Positions 1-9,244 of a stretch of DNA of 21,235 nt are shown here, piece by piece; the first letter of the stretch is position 1, and each line of letters begins with the position of its first letter. The notes under the pieces were generated by a model, which was not told where the DNA came from, did not search any database, and saw only the letters and a list, made by a program, of their open reading frames with translations. Position numbers and translations under genes: made by a program. The stretch comes from Didymodactylos carnosus (Eukaryota > Rotifera > Eurotatoria > Philodinida > Philodinidae), in assembly GCA_905250885.1 (NCBI GenBank), contig CAJNOQ010003149.1:1-21235 (forward strand), read 5' to 3'.

Positions 1-611
1 CAATACTTTTTAAACTGTGCACAGCAGTTTTGTTTGCAGTGATTAACTTCTTTTCATTTTCGGGCAAATAGTATTTAAAGATGACCAGTGTGACCATACA
101 ACCATCAGGAAATTAACGAGAACGGGATATATCGTGTTTATTTTGCTGTTAGTTTCCTACTCAATAAAGATCTATGAGCATACGTAGACGTTAGATTCGT
201 GATCAGCAGCAAAAGTATTTCGCAGAAAACAGTAAACTTTCTGATTATATAGTTAGAGAGACTCCTTCTAGACACAAAAAAGAATAAAAAATCATTAGCT
301 ATTTTTTTAAAATAGAGTTAATCGAAATCTCTTTTGTTCATACTTATGTTCATGTATTGAGTTTATGCTTCAAACATGGTATTATTGTATGTATTTGAGA
401 GTTGCACACATTCGAGATCGATTAGCTATTGCGAAGGAGGATACAAATAGGTTTTAAAAGCAGACAGAAAGTTGAAACAGAAGTAAAGAGCGTTGTCATA
501 TTAATGGATAAGTGATGGATTAAGATTTTGCTGATTCTTCACTACCCATTTTACATCTACAAAGTTATAAACGAACAATATATAATCAATTATTAAACAA
601 GACTTTCATTA
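1..611. other. intergenic, no gene seen
   Basis: AT-rich sequence downstream (in the gene sense) of the minus-strand gene that stops at 612. I see no long open frame, splice-bounded exon or strong repeat. It probably holds the 3' untranslated region of that gene followed by spacer. Confidence 0.4.
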
Positions 612-1007
612 TTACTTTTGACACGGCTTTGTTCCGCTAATGTTCTGAATTGCAAATTGTTCATATTTTCCGTCGATTGTTATTCCATTACGATACTTGT
701 ATTCACAACACATTGGTAGTCGTGCAGCAATTAGACCATTAACATAGAAAACAAACGTAAATGGTTTGTCATCAGAACGAGGATGAGATTGAAATTGAAA
801 TGTATCTAAATCAAATTTTTTTGTTTATAAGTTTTGCATGTCTTAGCTATGAATACCTCTAAAATTCACCGGTCCTTTACAAATAAATGAAAAATGATGC
901 TTTCCTTGTTGTACAACTATAATTTGATCTTTAAAACGTCGTTGCCCCTTATCTTCCGATTTAATTAAACCACAATATTTTATTGTAACACTACATGATG
1001 GAAATTT
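612..1007 (-). CDS. 3' end of unknown cysteine-rich protein gene, two exons
   Basis: Two minus-strand exons (1007-857 and 805-612) join through a 51-nt GT..AG intron (856-806). Together they give 114 residues and a TAA stop at 614-612, followed at once by a second TAA. Exon phase is kept (AGA G|AT). The upstream exon starts at a strong acceptor (pyrimidine run then TTTAG, 1008-1009), so the true N-terminus lies further upstream and was not found. The fragment has six cysteines (about residues 5, 12, 43, 83, 84, 112), a paired CC in the motif RLPMCCEYKYRNG, and alternating hydrophobic residues such as FTFVFYVNG. These suggest a beta-rich, disulfide-bonded, probably extracellular module. I do not recognise the family. 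No stop or frameshift is seen in the visible part, but the missing 5' exons leave open that this is a gene fragment. Confidence 0.55.
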
Positions 1008-1802
1008 CTAAACGGAAAAAACATATACTTTACCACTCCGGTATTTAAGAGCACCACCCCTTCTTTTCGCCTTTTTTCGTAGCATTGGTCTAGTTAAGTT
1101 CAAATGCCTTGCAAAGATCGAACATGGAAAAAGAACGTATTTTTGCTACTTACAAATACATGAGACCATACCTTAGAATACAAAGTTATGTTCTCGTTTC
1201 ATGTTTCTTCTTCTCGATAGATTAAAAATTAGTAAAAATGCGCAGTGAAATCTCGACTTTTTGATGTTGGAACTATCATGACTCGCAAAGAAAGCACCAG
1301 AATAACAAAGATTTGCATTCTGAAATATGGTCTCAAGTACGTGAGATAAACCGTTGATCGTGACGATACCGTTTGTATAAATCTAGGTTTCTCAGGAAAC
1401 TATTAGCAAAAACATGTTCGGCAAAAATACATCACTTTTCTTTTTCCATGTTCTAATGTGAACTCGGCTGCACCCTTGCTCCACGTTTTCTACAAAGGCA
1501 GAAAAGATGGAGTACTCTGAAGGATCAGTATTTGACATAATCCCCTGGAAACTATAATCCATTGTGAAATAATTCTTAAGAAATTCTTATACAACCTGAT
1601 GCTTTTTATTTCTTGTTTTGATTGCAGAAGATCTGGAACAATATTTTTCATCTTTCTTCGACTAAAAGATTGATTCATTTTATACACAACTAGATTATTT
1701 CTAATTAAACGATTTTAGGGTCAATAATCAAAAGAAACAATATTTAATAGAAGTAGTCATAACTGATCAATAAAGAAGAAAAAAACTATTTATTCTGTAT
1801 TA
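1008..1802. other. intergenic with a weak 27-33 bp inverted repeat
   Basis: No supported gene. The upstream exons of the 612-1007 gene should lie here or beyond, but I could not place them. An imperfect inverted repeat pairs 1120-1146 with 1421-1453; both arms share GAACATGGAAAAAG and GTATTTTTGC on opposite strands, with a gap in one arm. The minus-strand open frame around 1490-1687 has no family features and is treated as chance. Confidence 0.35.
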
Positions 1803-2086
1803 GATGGGGGCTGCACGATTACATTTACAAAATGAAAAGTTCGAACATTGCTATTATTCTAGGAATTCAGAATTTCAAAATTCTAAACTTTATACACATA
1901 TAAAGTTCAACTGTACAGGTTCGGAATTCTTCTATGCATGTAAAGTTGCACACTCACCCTTACCCTCATCCCTAGAATTGAGAATTTTAGAATTCTTAAC
2001 ATGTGAACTTCAGAATTCTAAAATTCTGAATTCTCGGAATAGTAGCTGGGTTTCACTTTATGTTTTGCAATTGTAATCGCGCATCT
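1803..2086. mobile_element. MITE-like inverted-repeat element, ~284 bp
   Basis: The left arm (about 1803-1890) and right arm (about 2003-2086) are imperfect reverse complements over roughly 80 bp. The outer part pairs GCACGATTACA with TGTAATCGCGC. The inner part pairs GGAATTCAGAATTTC with a near-identical block at about 2010-2037, and carries the palindrome-like string AGAATTCTAAAATTCT. The centre contains a further scrambled GAATTC/TAGAATT set and a short unpaired core. Arms of this length around a small core are typical of non-autonomous DNA transposons. No clear target duplication was found, so the superfamily is not assigned. An open frame crossing it at 1804-2076 is a by-product of the repeat. 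Confidence 0.65.
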
Positions 2087-2118
2087 CTGGATAAACTCGA
2101 CGTTTTGGTCTCTTCTCA

Positions 2119-2235
2119 GAGCCATTTCCAACAACAATATACAATTAAAACTTTAATTGAAACTTTAATTTTAATTTGAGTTTAATAAAATTAAATTCAA
2201 AAGTTTTAATTGTATAGTTCTCTTGAAAATGGCTC
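2119..2235. mobile_element. short hairpin element, 117 bp
   Basis: Arms at about 2119-2162 and 2195-2235 are reverse complements: GAGCCATTT at the left end matches AAATGGCTC at the right end, and ATACAATTAAAACTTT matches its complement inside. The interior is almost pure A/T (AATTTTAATT-type). The terminal pairing GAGCC/GGCTC marks sharp ends. It could be a tiny MITE or a fold-forming remnant. It lies only 33 bp from the 1803-2086 element. Confidence 0.55.
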
Positions 2236-3644
2236 AATAAATTGTTTTTTTCTTTTTTATTGGTCAGTTGTGGCTGCTTCCGTTAAATATTGTTTAGACT
2301 GTCTCCTTTCAAAGTTCAACCTATTTACTGATTTTCTTCTTGATGATTCTTTGTTCATGAGTTCCAAGTGTTCGACTGTTTGTACTTGAAATAATTGATA
2401 AATCTAAAATGTTAGATAAATTGGCATTATACATGTATTTACTAACATATTGTTATTGTTTTAATGTAACGTGCGGCCACTTTATATATATACTTGACGT
2501 TTGCGAGTTTGAATACATATGAAAGTATAATTTATAACAAACCTTTAATTTTGATTTGTTTTCATCATTCTGTAAGGGATCTTGTTTACTCTAAAATTTT
2601 ATACGCATGGACGTACACATACACAAATGAATTCGTTTAAATAGACCTTTTTTCTTCTTTCTGTTTTATTGCTATAAAACGCAACGCACGAAACAAAGGA
2701 GAAAAACTTTTAATAGAACACTAGAAAAAAAAATTTTCTGTTTATAAGTAATCAAAATCATGTCTGACAACAGACTTCACACATAGCTGTTGATAGCACG
2801 TAAGTGCGTTATAATATTGATTGTGCTTGTTAATTAATGTAATAGAGTGCAGTTCGATTCAGTTCGTAGCTACTCGGACTCAGCAAGGTGCGATATCGTA
2901 CAAGCTACTTATTTGTATTTTACAATTGTATATTATAGCAAATATTGTCCCTCTTTCATTCAAAAGAATTCACACCAATAATTCCTCAGCAATTTATAAA
3001 TAAAACTACTATCCATTTCAAAATATAAGATAGTCCGTTGTTTGTCTAATAACTTTTGACAGCAAAGAGTTAGAGAGCTGCGGCTTTCACTATTGGAAAG
3101 TAAATTGATGGGGCTATATTCCTACGAAACAACATTAGCAAAAATATCACCTGCAAGCGGTAAGCCTGTTCAGGACATTTTGCAGAAGGTTACTCATCAC
3201 TAAAAAAGTTTCGGATTTTGAATTCTGAGATGTTCAGTAGATGCCAGTCAGTTCTAAACGTGTCTCAGATCTGCAACTTTCTAGGTTGCTGAGCTAGAAA
3301 GGTTCTCCGACGACCATGCTATCTCGGTCCGTGCAAGTCTAGAGACTTCAAAAAGACTCGAGACATAGATAATCGCGTACCCTGAACATTGTGGCAATCT
3401 TTAGTTTTCTACAAAAGTTGAACAAAGTTCGCTAGAGTCATTTCTTTAAAAACCGAGCATTTGCCTACGCGCTCCTAAACTTCAGACAGAGATATCTCAC
3501 TCTTTTTACATCAGAACTTCATCAAATTTTCGGGATAGACTTGCCAATAAATATGCTTTCTGCCTATTGCATACACTCTCGCTAGCCACAACAACAACAA
3601 GTCCATTTTCATTCGAATTTGTCGCCGTTCGACAGTTCTACAGA
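2236..3644. other. intergenic, no gene seen
   Basis: A low-GC half (2236-3040) is followed by a somewhat higher-GC half (3040-3640). I see no exon with convincing coding character. The only local structure is an 8-bp stem, CTTTCTAG/CTAGAAAG, near 3279-3302. Short open frames here are within chance for this composition. Confidence 0.35.
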
Positions 3645-3990
3645 CAACTTTCGACACTGTTGAATTTCTACCGAAAAATTTCCAACCGACTGGAAATTCG
3701 ACAGATTTTTCGTTTCACTTCTCTAACAGAGAAGCAAAAGCGTAAACACATAGAGATGTTGGCAATTCCTACGCCCTGTCCCCTCCGCCTGCGCTTTTAC
3801 GTCATTACTCTCTTATGTCTTTTTGAAATTTTTCAATGAAAATTCGGCAGCCTTTCGACAGTGTCGAATTTAGAGCGAAAAACTTCAGACAGACTAGAAA
3901 TTTGGCAGACTTTTCGCTTCACTCCTCCACTAGAGAAGCAAAAGCGTAAACACATAGAGGTGTAGAGAATCCCTACGTCTTTACGTCACC
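3645..3990. repeat. diverged direct duplication, period 204 bp
   Basis: Copy 1 (about 3645-3800) and copy 2 (about 3849-3990) align at an offset of 204 bases. Shared blocks include TTTCGACA..GT.GAATTT, GACTGGAAATT/GACTAGAAATT and CAGA.TTTTCG.TTCACT. A 28-nt block is identical in both (3728-3755 and 3932-3959), beginning AGAGAAGCAAAAGCG and ending ACACATAGAG. Both copies end near a CTACGCC/CTACGTC...TTTTACGTCA/TTTACGTCA motif. The identical block inside otherwise diverged copies stands out. The plus-strand open frame at 3567-3839 runs through copy 1 but is not kept in copy 2, so it is not called a gene. Confidence 0.7.
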
Positions 3991-4047
3991 ATTTCACACA
4001 CACTATTACTGTCTATTATGAGCTGATTGGGCAACTTTTAATTACAA

Positions 4048-4269
4048 ATGAAGCCGATCGGATACAGATCATCAAAAAAAGTAGAAGGCACCCACCAATG
4101 GGTTTTTACAGAAACAAATCCATATGATGTTACACTTTATGCTGCTGAGGAATTCCTAAAATTCAACATTAACAATGCCAGTACTATTATCACGGTACTA
4201 CGCCTTTCAGATTCGAAAAAAGAAGTAATATCACCACGAAAAGCGTGGAATAAATTGCGTATTGAATAA
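4048..4269 (+). CDS. hypothetical 73-residue ORF, possibly a coding remnant
   Basis: An ATG-started frame of 73 codons ends in TAA. The product is hydrophilic and mixed (YDVTLYAAEEFLKF in the middle, then SDSKKEVISPRKAWNKLR near the end) and looks more protein-like than most open frames here, with no low-complexity run. I recognise no family. There is no obvious splice acceptor just upstream and no continuation downstream. In sequence this AT-rich, a frame of this length arises by chance now and then, so confidence is low. Confidence 0.25.
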   Translation: MKPIGYRSSKKVEGTHQWVFTETNPYDVTLYAAEEFLKFNINNASTIITVLRLSDSKKEVISPRKAWNKLRIE

Positions 4270-4625
4270 ATTATGATGCGATATCTCTCCGATATCAATG
4301 AATATTCGTACATCGATTTTCTTTTAATCTATATATTTCGTATTACAATATTTCACTGAGTCTATTCACTCGTCAAATTTTAAATCAAGCAGTGCACCCT
4401 AAAGAAGCTTTTTCTCAAATGCATACGTGTCAGGAATTGTCCAGAAGCACATGAATTTTGTGATTGACTGTAACGATAAAGAAGATTTTCGACTTTACTG
4501 CTTGATTTTATGTCCAAATGTGTAAAGAAAACAATTAAAAATACGCTTAAAGAAAATAGAAGAAAGACTTCAAAGTAATTTTAATATGTTCATATGATAT
4601 ATTTTAAGATAGAGCTCAAATATTA
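4270..4625. repeat. intergenic with 12-bp inverted ends (4382-4508)
   Basis: AAATCAAGCAGT (4382-4393) is matched by its exact reverse complement ACTGCTTGATTT (4497-4508), 103 bp apart. It could mark a very small MITE or be chance. Nothing else is seen between the flanking ORF and the AAA-ATPase pseudogene. Confidence 0.3.
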
Positions 4626-5143
4626 CTACAACAACTTACATAGACCACCAAATTGAGATGACCAAATTGCGTAACGCTCAACATCTTTCACAATGCTTGG
4701 CTTAACCTTCTCAATTGCATATATGAAATGTTGGTGTTTCAGTGGCTGTTGTACTTGAGGACGAATTGAATTGGCGCTTTATTGAATTTCTGTGACAGTT
4801 AAATTATCTGTACGCTCACGAATTATCATGAACGCCGCATCGCTAATAACAAAGGAAGAATCACAAAGAGAATGAAAATTAATAACAAAAAGTTGCATAC
4901 CGATAAACATTGCAAATATTTGCTCCAGAATATCCGCTTAAGTGCTCAGATATATCATCTAATTTAACATCTTCATCGAGTGGCAGATGTTTTGAATTAA
5001 TTCGTAGCAATTGTTTTCTGGGATCTTTATTTAGTAATGGTAGAAATTCGATTTCCGAATCGTCTTAAAAATGCATCGTCAGTTGACCAAGGATGGTTCG
5101 AGGCACCCATCACCAGAGCTGTTTCTGTTTGATTACTGCTTAT
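4626..5143 (-). pseudogene. katanin p60-like AAA ATPase, C-terminal fragment
   Basis: Two exons (5143-4901 and 4842-4626) are separated by a 58-nt GT..AG intron with conserved phase (TAT CG|C GAT). The product resembles the end of the katanin p60 AAA module. It shows sensor-1 region VMGASNHPWSTDDAFLRRF, then LLRINSKHLPLDEDVKLDD, sensor-2 region SGYSGANICNVYRDAAFM, and the Vps4/katanin C-terminal helix ending around ERYAIWSSQFGG. The family severs microtubules using ATP. Two lesions are visible: one extra G at about 5055-5056 right after LRRF shifts the frame, and a TAA interrupts exon 2 at 4781-4779. If that base is discounted, the exons total 153 codons ending in TAG. The Walker A/B part and the N-terminal domain are absent upstream. 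The retained intron argues for decay of a gene copy, not a retrocopy. Spastin or VPS4 are the alternatives, less likely from the C-terminal pattern. Confidence 0.8.
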
Positions 5144-5721
5144 CTGTAAAAAAACATCACGGTTTCGTCCTTGTTTTGCTTTTTGTCAGCCGCTTTTTAA
5201 TTTAGAAATTGACAACGTTCCATCGTTTCAATTACTGTTTTGGGCGTACGATATGTAATCGTTTCTTGATCGTCTAAAACAGAATCGTCCGCATTTGTAC
5301 GATAAAATCCAGGGTGACTGTTCAATGCATTTGGTACCAAAATGGTTGGAAAAAACGTCAGAAATCGATCAAGATGTCTAAATTCGTTATTCCTATTCGT
5401 CAATTGAAATCTTTTTGGCCAAACAACGTACACCAAATGAAAGAATATTAACGGGTGTTGCAAGATCAATTTATTACGCTCATTTAAAGTTAGTTCCATC
5501 ATTGGAAAATCCAACGAAAGCAATTCAAAGCTGCCGTCTTACTTGTAAAGACAACTGTACTTTGGATGTATTTTAAAAAATAATTTCTTTAAAAAATAAT
5601 TTCTTCTTCGTAAGTTTTCAACGTGCCACAGGGTCCTCTTTTGAATGCAAACAAACACTTCCCGCTAGCACCTTCTGTTTCGGAGTTAGTACAGTTTTTT
5701 TCACTCATCTTCTGTTTTGAA
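5144..5721. other. region between two pseudogenes; open minus frame unrecognised
   Basis: The minus strand is open for 108 codons at 5523-5197. Its C-terminal part (HPGFYRTNADDSVLDDQETI) looks protein-like, but I cannot tie it to the katanin domain or to any family. It may be upstream exon material of the AAA gene, another insert, or chance. An exact tandem pair of the 16-mer TTAAAAAATAATTTCT lies at 5573-5604. A splice acceptor (TTTTTTTACAG) sits at 5144-5145, just before the AAA-ATPase exon. Confidence 0.35.
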
Positions 5722-6359
5722 ATGAATAGCAGTTGTGAGAGCGAGCTTGATGTTGCAACTATTTATAACCAACTTGGAACTAGTTATTGGGAAAGAGGCA
5801 ACAATGAATAGTAACATATAACAACATTGGCAATGCTTACAGAGGTAAGGGTGATTCGGATCACGCACTGATGAACATCGAGAAGGCACTGAAAATAAAA
5901 GATAAATCTCTTTCGTCAGATGATCCATCCCTTGCGATAACGTACAACAGTATTGGAATGGTGTACAAAGAGAAGGAGTATGCTAAGACTCTAGACTACT
6001 ATCGAAAATGTTTGAATATTCGGAAAGCAATTCTTCCTGCGAATCATCCATTGTTGGCGACTAGATATGACAACATTGATACAGTGCATTCTGTTGGATA
6101 TGAGTATGCACAAGCGCTGAAATATTATCATATGACACTGAAGATACGTCTGAGTTCATTACCACCAGCACATCCTTCACTAGCAGTGATATACTCAAAC
6201 ATTGGATGAGTGTATGAGGCTCAAGAGAACTACCTGAAAGCATTAGAAAATGTAACTGTAGCCTATGAAATTGCAAAGAGATCGAAACATCAAGACATGC
6301 ACGAGTGTGGGCGGATGATTGAAAGATTGCATGAGAAACTAGCAATCTCGAAGAGTTAG
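5722..6359 (+). pseudogene. TPR-repeat protein (kinesin light chain-like), broken
   Basis: The encoded text is a tetratricopeptide array of the kinesin-light-chain/NPHP3-like type, with 42-residue units marked by LPxxHPxLAxxYxNIG. Visible units include DVATIYNQLGTSYWERG; VTYNNIGNAYRGKG; DPSLAITYNSIGMVYKEK; ANHPLLATRYDNIDTVH; and AHPSLAVIYSNIG followed by VYEAQENYLKALENV. The usual C-terminal cap ends ...ERLHEKLAISKS and TAG at 6357-6359. Two lesions are seen. Near 5805-5811 the frame changes and the second helix of a unit is missing, so two A-helices abut, which suggests an internal deletion. A TGA at 6207-6209 interrupts the last unit within IG-VY. Such proteins act as protein-binding scaffolds. 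The start is taken at ATG 5722, but no upstream evidence fixes it. Large families of these genes are known in bdelloid rotifers, so a dead copy would not be surprising. Confidence 0.8.
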
Positions 6360-8211
6360 TAAAAAGACATGCTCATATACTCTCTCCTTTTTTTCCAATA
6401 TAACCAAGACTTTTTCTTGTGCGTCGAAACAATTATCATGCACTGATTGACGGAAATCAGGCATAATGACTCTGCCCTTGTTCTTGCTTGTTTTATAATG
6501 TGTTGTACGATTAGAAACTCAAACGTGATGGCCGAGAAGTTTTCGAAAAATCATTTGTTATTGCACTGTACATCGATGAGTCTCCTTTACTAACATCCAT
6601 ACTTCTGAGATTTCTTCGATTCCAAGTAAAGTAGTAAAATGACTATTGATTGACCCCGCCGGCTCATATAGTATGAAAGTTATAAGCTTAGAACCATCTC
6701 ATATAACCAGTGTACCATAGATAATGTCGGTCTCGGTAATTGCGAGAGAGAGAGAGAGAGAGATAAGGATAGAACAGAAAGAAGCAAAGCACAAAAGAAC
6801 ACTACACAGTTGATAGAATCGAACACTTGAACTTTGAATTCAAATGCAAAGAATTTACTTTTGGACTAAATTGTCCAAAAGTAAACTCTGAGGTGTTCTC
6901 ATCCCCATCCTGTGCATTGCTATAGTGTGTTCTACTCCCGCTGCTCAACCCATACAGCTTATATCCTTGATCAGCGACCGATTATGCCTCGTTAAGAAAA
7001 GGTTCTTTTTTAGAGTTTCTTGAAAACTGTTTTTTCAGAAAAACGGATCTTTGAAGGGCTAAGGGAAGCTCTCATGCTCATATTCGGAATCAGCGTGATC
7101 GATTACCTATAACCAACTGGGTTTGGCTGAAAAAGCGAGGTTACAGTGGGATATGTTTCCGCGTAAGAAAAACCCTATTTGCTCTAAACAAGTACTCTTA
7201 CAATTAACAAAAGTCAGATGTGATAAGTTTGGACTTTGAAGTCAGTGTCGAGAAGGTGCAGCCGCGAAATTTTTATGTCTACAGTTTCGTTACGCGTCTG
7301 AAACGTAACTTTTCTGCACCTGTTTTTGAGGCATCTAAATTATTTATGCTTTTTTAGTTTGATCAAAGAACAATATCTACAGTATCAAATGGTAACGGTA
7401 ACTCCAGAAATAATTGCACATCTATTAATAGACCGAAAGAAATACTTCATATTTGAAAATCAATATCTGAAATGACTATATTGTAAAGGAAAGAAGAATC
7501 TCAGATCGATCGTAGATGCCAATTATAGACTAACAAAGATTCTTTATTTTAGATAGGACGTAGCACAAAACAAGATCTGCTTTTTTGTAACCAAGTTAAC
7601 ATGAAAATAATAAACTTTTATGATAGTCAGTACGGTCAATCTGTTTTAATGCAAAGAACCAAAGATGATATTTTGTCATTACCAAAGATTTGTGAAAAAT
7701 ATGGTAATGCTAAAACTGAATTCGTTTCGCCACCTAAAAACACCTATATCAAAGGAGGAATTTTGATGAGTACGTACAAAATCATTTTTCTATTAATTCG
7801 CTTTCGCAAGAGACTTTAAGAGCCTTACATTGTAACAGTTATTCTCTGATTTGCACAATGAATTGCTTGTGTCCTGTTTCACGTTTATGTCCGATTTCTC
7901 ATAATCTAATGTTGTTGTTTTCTCTATTTAGTCAAACAATAAATGATGAATTATGCATTCTATATTTAACATCAGATGTACACACTTTGATCTATGTTTT
8001 TCAACAAATATTTATTTTACTGTTATTGAAAAGCTGATTTTTCGAAAAAAGTTTACTTTCCGATAAAAAACAAACTCAAAAATACTTTCAATAACACCAG
8101 AAGATAGAGCAAACATTTCTGATCAAAGTGAAATATCTCCCAGCTCTGAACAATACTCTTATCAAGGGTTATGAGAGTTTTGCTGGAAGCACTGAAACGT
8201 GCATCGGATTC
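6360..8211. other. intergenic with (GA)n run and a 13-bp hairpin
   Basis: A GA dinucleotide run lies at about 6744-6763. A hairpin with perfect 13-bp arms, TTTACTTTTGGAC (6854-6866) and GTCCAAAAGTAAA (6873-6885), has a 6-nt loop. Weaker outer pairing, GAACACTT (6821) with AGGTGTTC (6891), would extend the fold. An open plus frame at 7601-7819 (72 codons, middle text SLPKICEKYGNAKTEF) has some protein-like character. It may be an exon, because a GTACGT donor-like string follows at 7771, but I recognise no family and do not call it. Nothing else is evident. Confidence 0.35.
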
Positions 8212-8625
8212 TGGCGCCACCGTATCTCGAAAGCGACTTTCACCATAACACCATTTCGTACCTGCAATATTTCTCGGGAACGAAACATTGTAGAGAGCTA
8301 GGGAAAGTCTTAAACTGAAGCTGACACATGTGGCTAGAGGCTAATAGAGCCTAATTTTTATGTTCGGTCTAGATTTGTGGTTAGGAAACATCTTTATACA
8401 AGTTAATGAGACTTTTTCGAATTTTGGACTTTTGTTGCTGCCCATTAAGTTGAAAAGTAAAATATCAAAAATCCGACTCTATTAGCTTCTAGCCACATGT
8501 GTTTTCATGAACTGAAGACCAGTCTCAGCTCTCCACAATGTTTTGTCACTGAGAAATCTTGCAGCTAGCCGATTTCGAACAGCCCCAGTTTGGTCACTGT
8601 TGTCGCGACATCTCACAAACCGTGC
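8212..8625. mobile_element. foldback (MITE-like) repeat, copy A, ~414 bp
   Basis: Long terminal inverted repeats of about 140 bp surround a core of about 120 bp. On the left, CATTGTAGAGAGCTAGG and ACACATGTGGCTAGAGGCTA (near 8286-8344) are matched on the right by reverse complements CTCTCCACAATG and TAGCTTCTAGCCACATGTGT (near 8484-8540). Outer arms share TTTCTCGGGAACGAAA-like strings and AGATGTCGCG/CGAAAGCGAC ends. The core contains TCTAGATTTGTGG and TTTTTCGAATTTTGGACTTTT, both also present in copy B at 10851-11258. No ORF of transposase type is present, so it must be non-autonomous if mobile. Edges are estimated from where the arms stop pairing; no target duplication was seen. Confidence 0.75.
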
Positions 8626-8716
8626 AGGATAGAGCCAAACAAAACGTTTTGGCATCATACTTTCATAAGATCAGCATCTCTTAAAAGTCTGGTCAAGAGC
8701 GGACTTGTACCTTCAG

Positions 8717-9244
8717 AAATAGATTTCTGACGGAGGGGTGGGCCTTAAAAAAATTAATTGGAAAAACAGAACATATCATGATAAATCGTCAAGGAAAGCG
8801 CCTACCCAAAAGCTACTTCTTCTATCCAGTGATCAAGAAGGAGATTCTGACGAAGAAATTTCAACAGTACCAATCGGCTTAACATCGAATGAACAATATG
8901 AACTTCATAACTCGTTTTCGTCCACAACAGAACAATTTTGGTCGCCACCTAGCTAACGCTTGGTTGTTAATGTTCATCTTTGTTTAAATGAACCTCCTCA
9001 AGATATGATTAAATTAAAAGCATTACTTAAAGAACATTTCAAAAATAATCCCGCATTATTAGATACAGTTCCAGATTTATTTATTAGTAATTTGACATAC
9101 GACATCAAATTTTTTGATATATCAAAGCATATTAACATGAAATCATATTTAATGAATAATAAGAACAACATTCAACTTTATGAATTGAGAGTACAACTCA
9201 TTATTGTGGGAAAAAACTCAATGCATCCAAGAAAAAATTATTAG
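8717..9244 (+). pseudogene. unrecognised coding remnant with one internal stop
   Basis: One plus frame stays open for about 173 codons (8723-9244) except for a single TAA at 8954-8956. The first half is acidic and serine-rich (LLLLSSDQEGDSDEEIST). The second half is helical and lysine-rich (DMIKLKALLKEHFKNNPALL, then a stretch ending ISKHINMKSYLM). The frame upstream ends at a TAG (8720-8722), and no clear ATG opens the first half. I recognise no domain. Persistence of one frame on both sides of the stop in AT-rich DNA suggests a former exon. The remnant sits between the two copies of the foldback repeat. It could still be a chance open frame. Confidence 0.35.

Noticed and set aside
1804..2076. 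90-codon plus-strand open frame.
   Set aside because: It lies almost wholly in the inverted-repeat element and its text reflects the GAATTC palindromes.
2851..2885. GTTCGATTC string suggesting a tRNA T-arm.
   Set aside because: No acceptor stem, D-arm or anticodon arm could be folded around it. No tRNA was found anywhere in the window.
3567..3839. 90-codon plus-strand open frame.
   Set aside because: It runs through copy 1 of the 204-bp duplication, does not persist in copy 2, and shows no domain.
5701..6345. Minus-strand open frames opposite the TPR array.
   Set aside because: Antisense shadows of the TPR repeats.
6744..6763. (GA)n tract as a promoter element.
   Set aside because: A simple microsatellite; no gene starts nearby.
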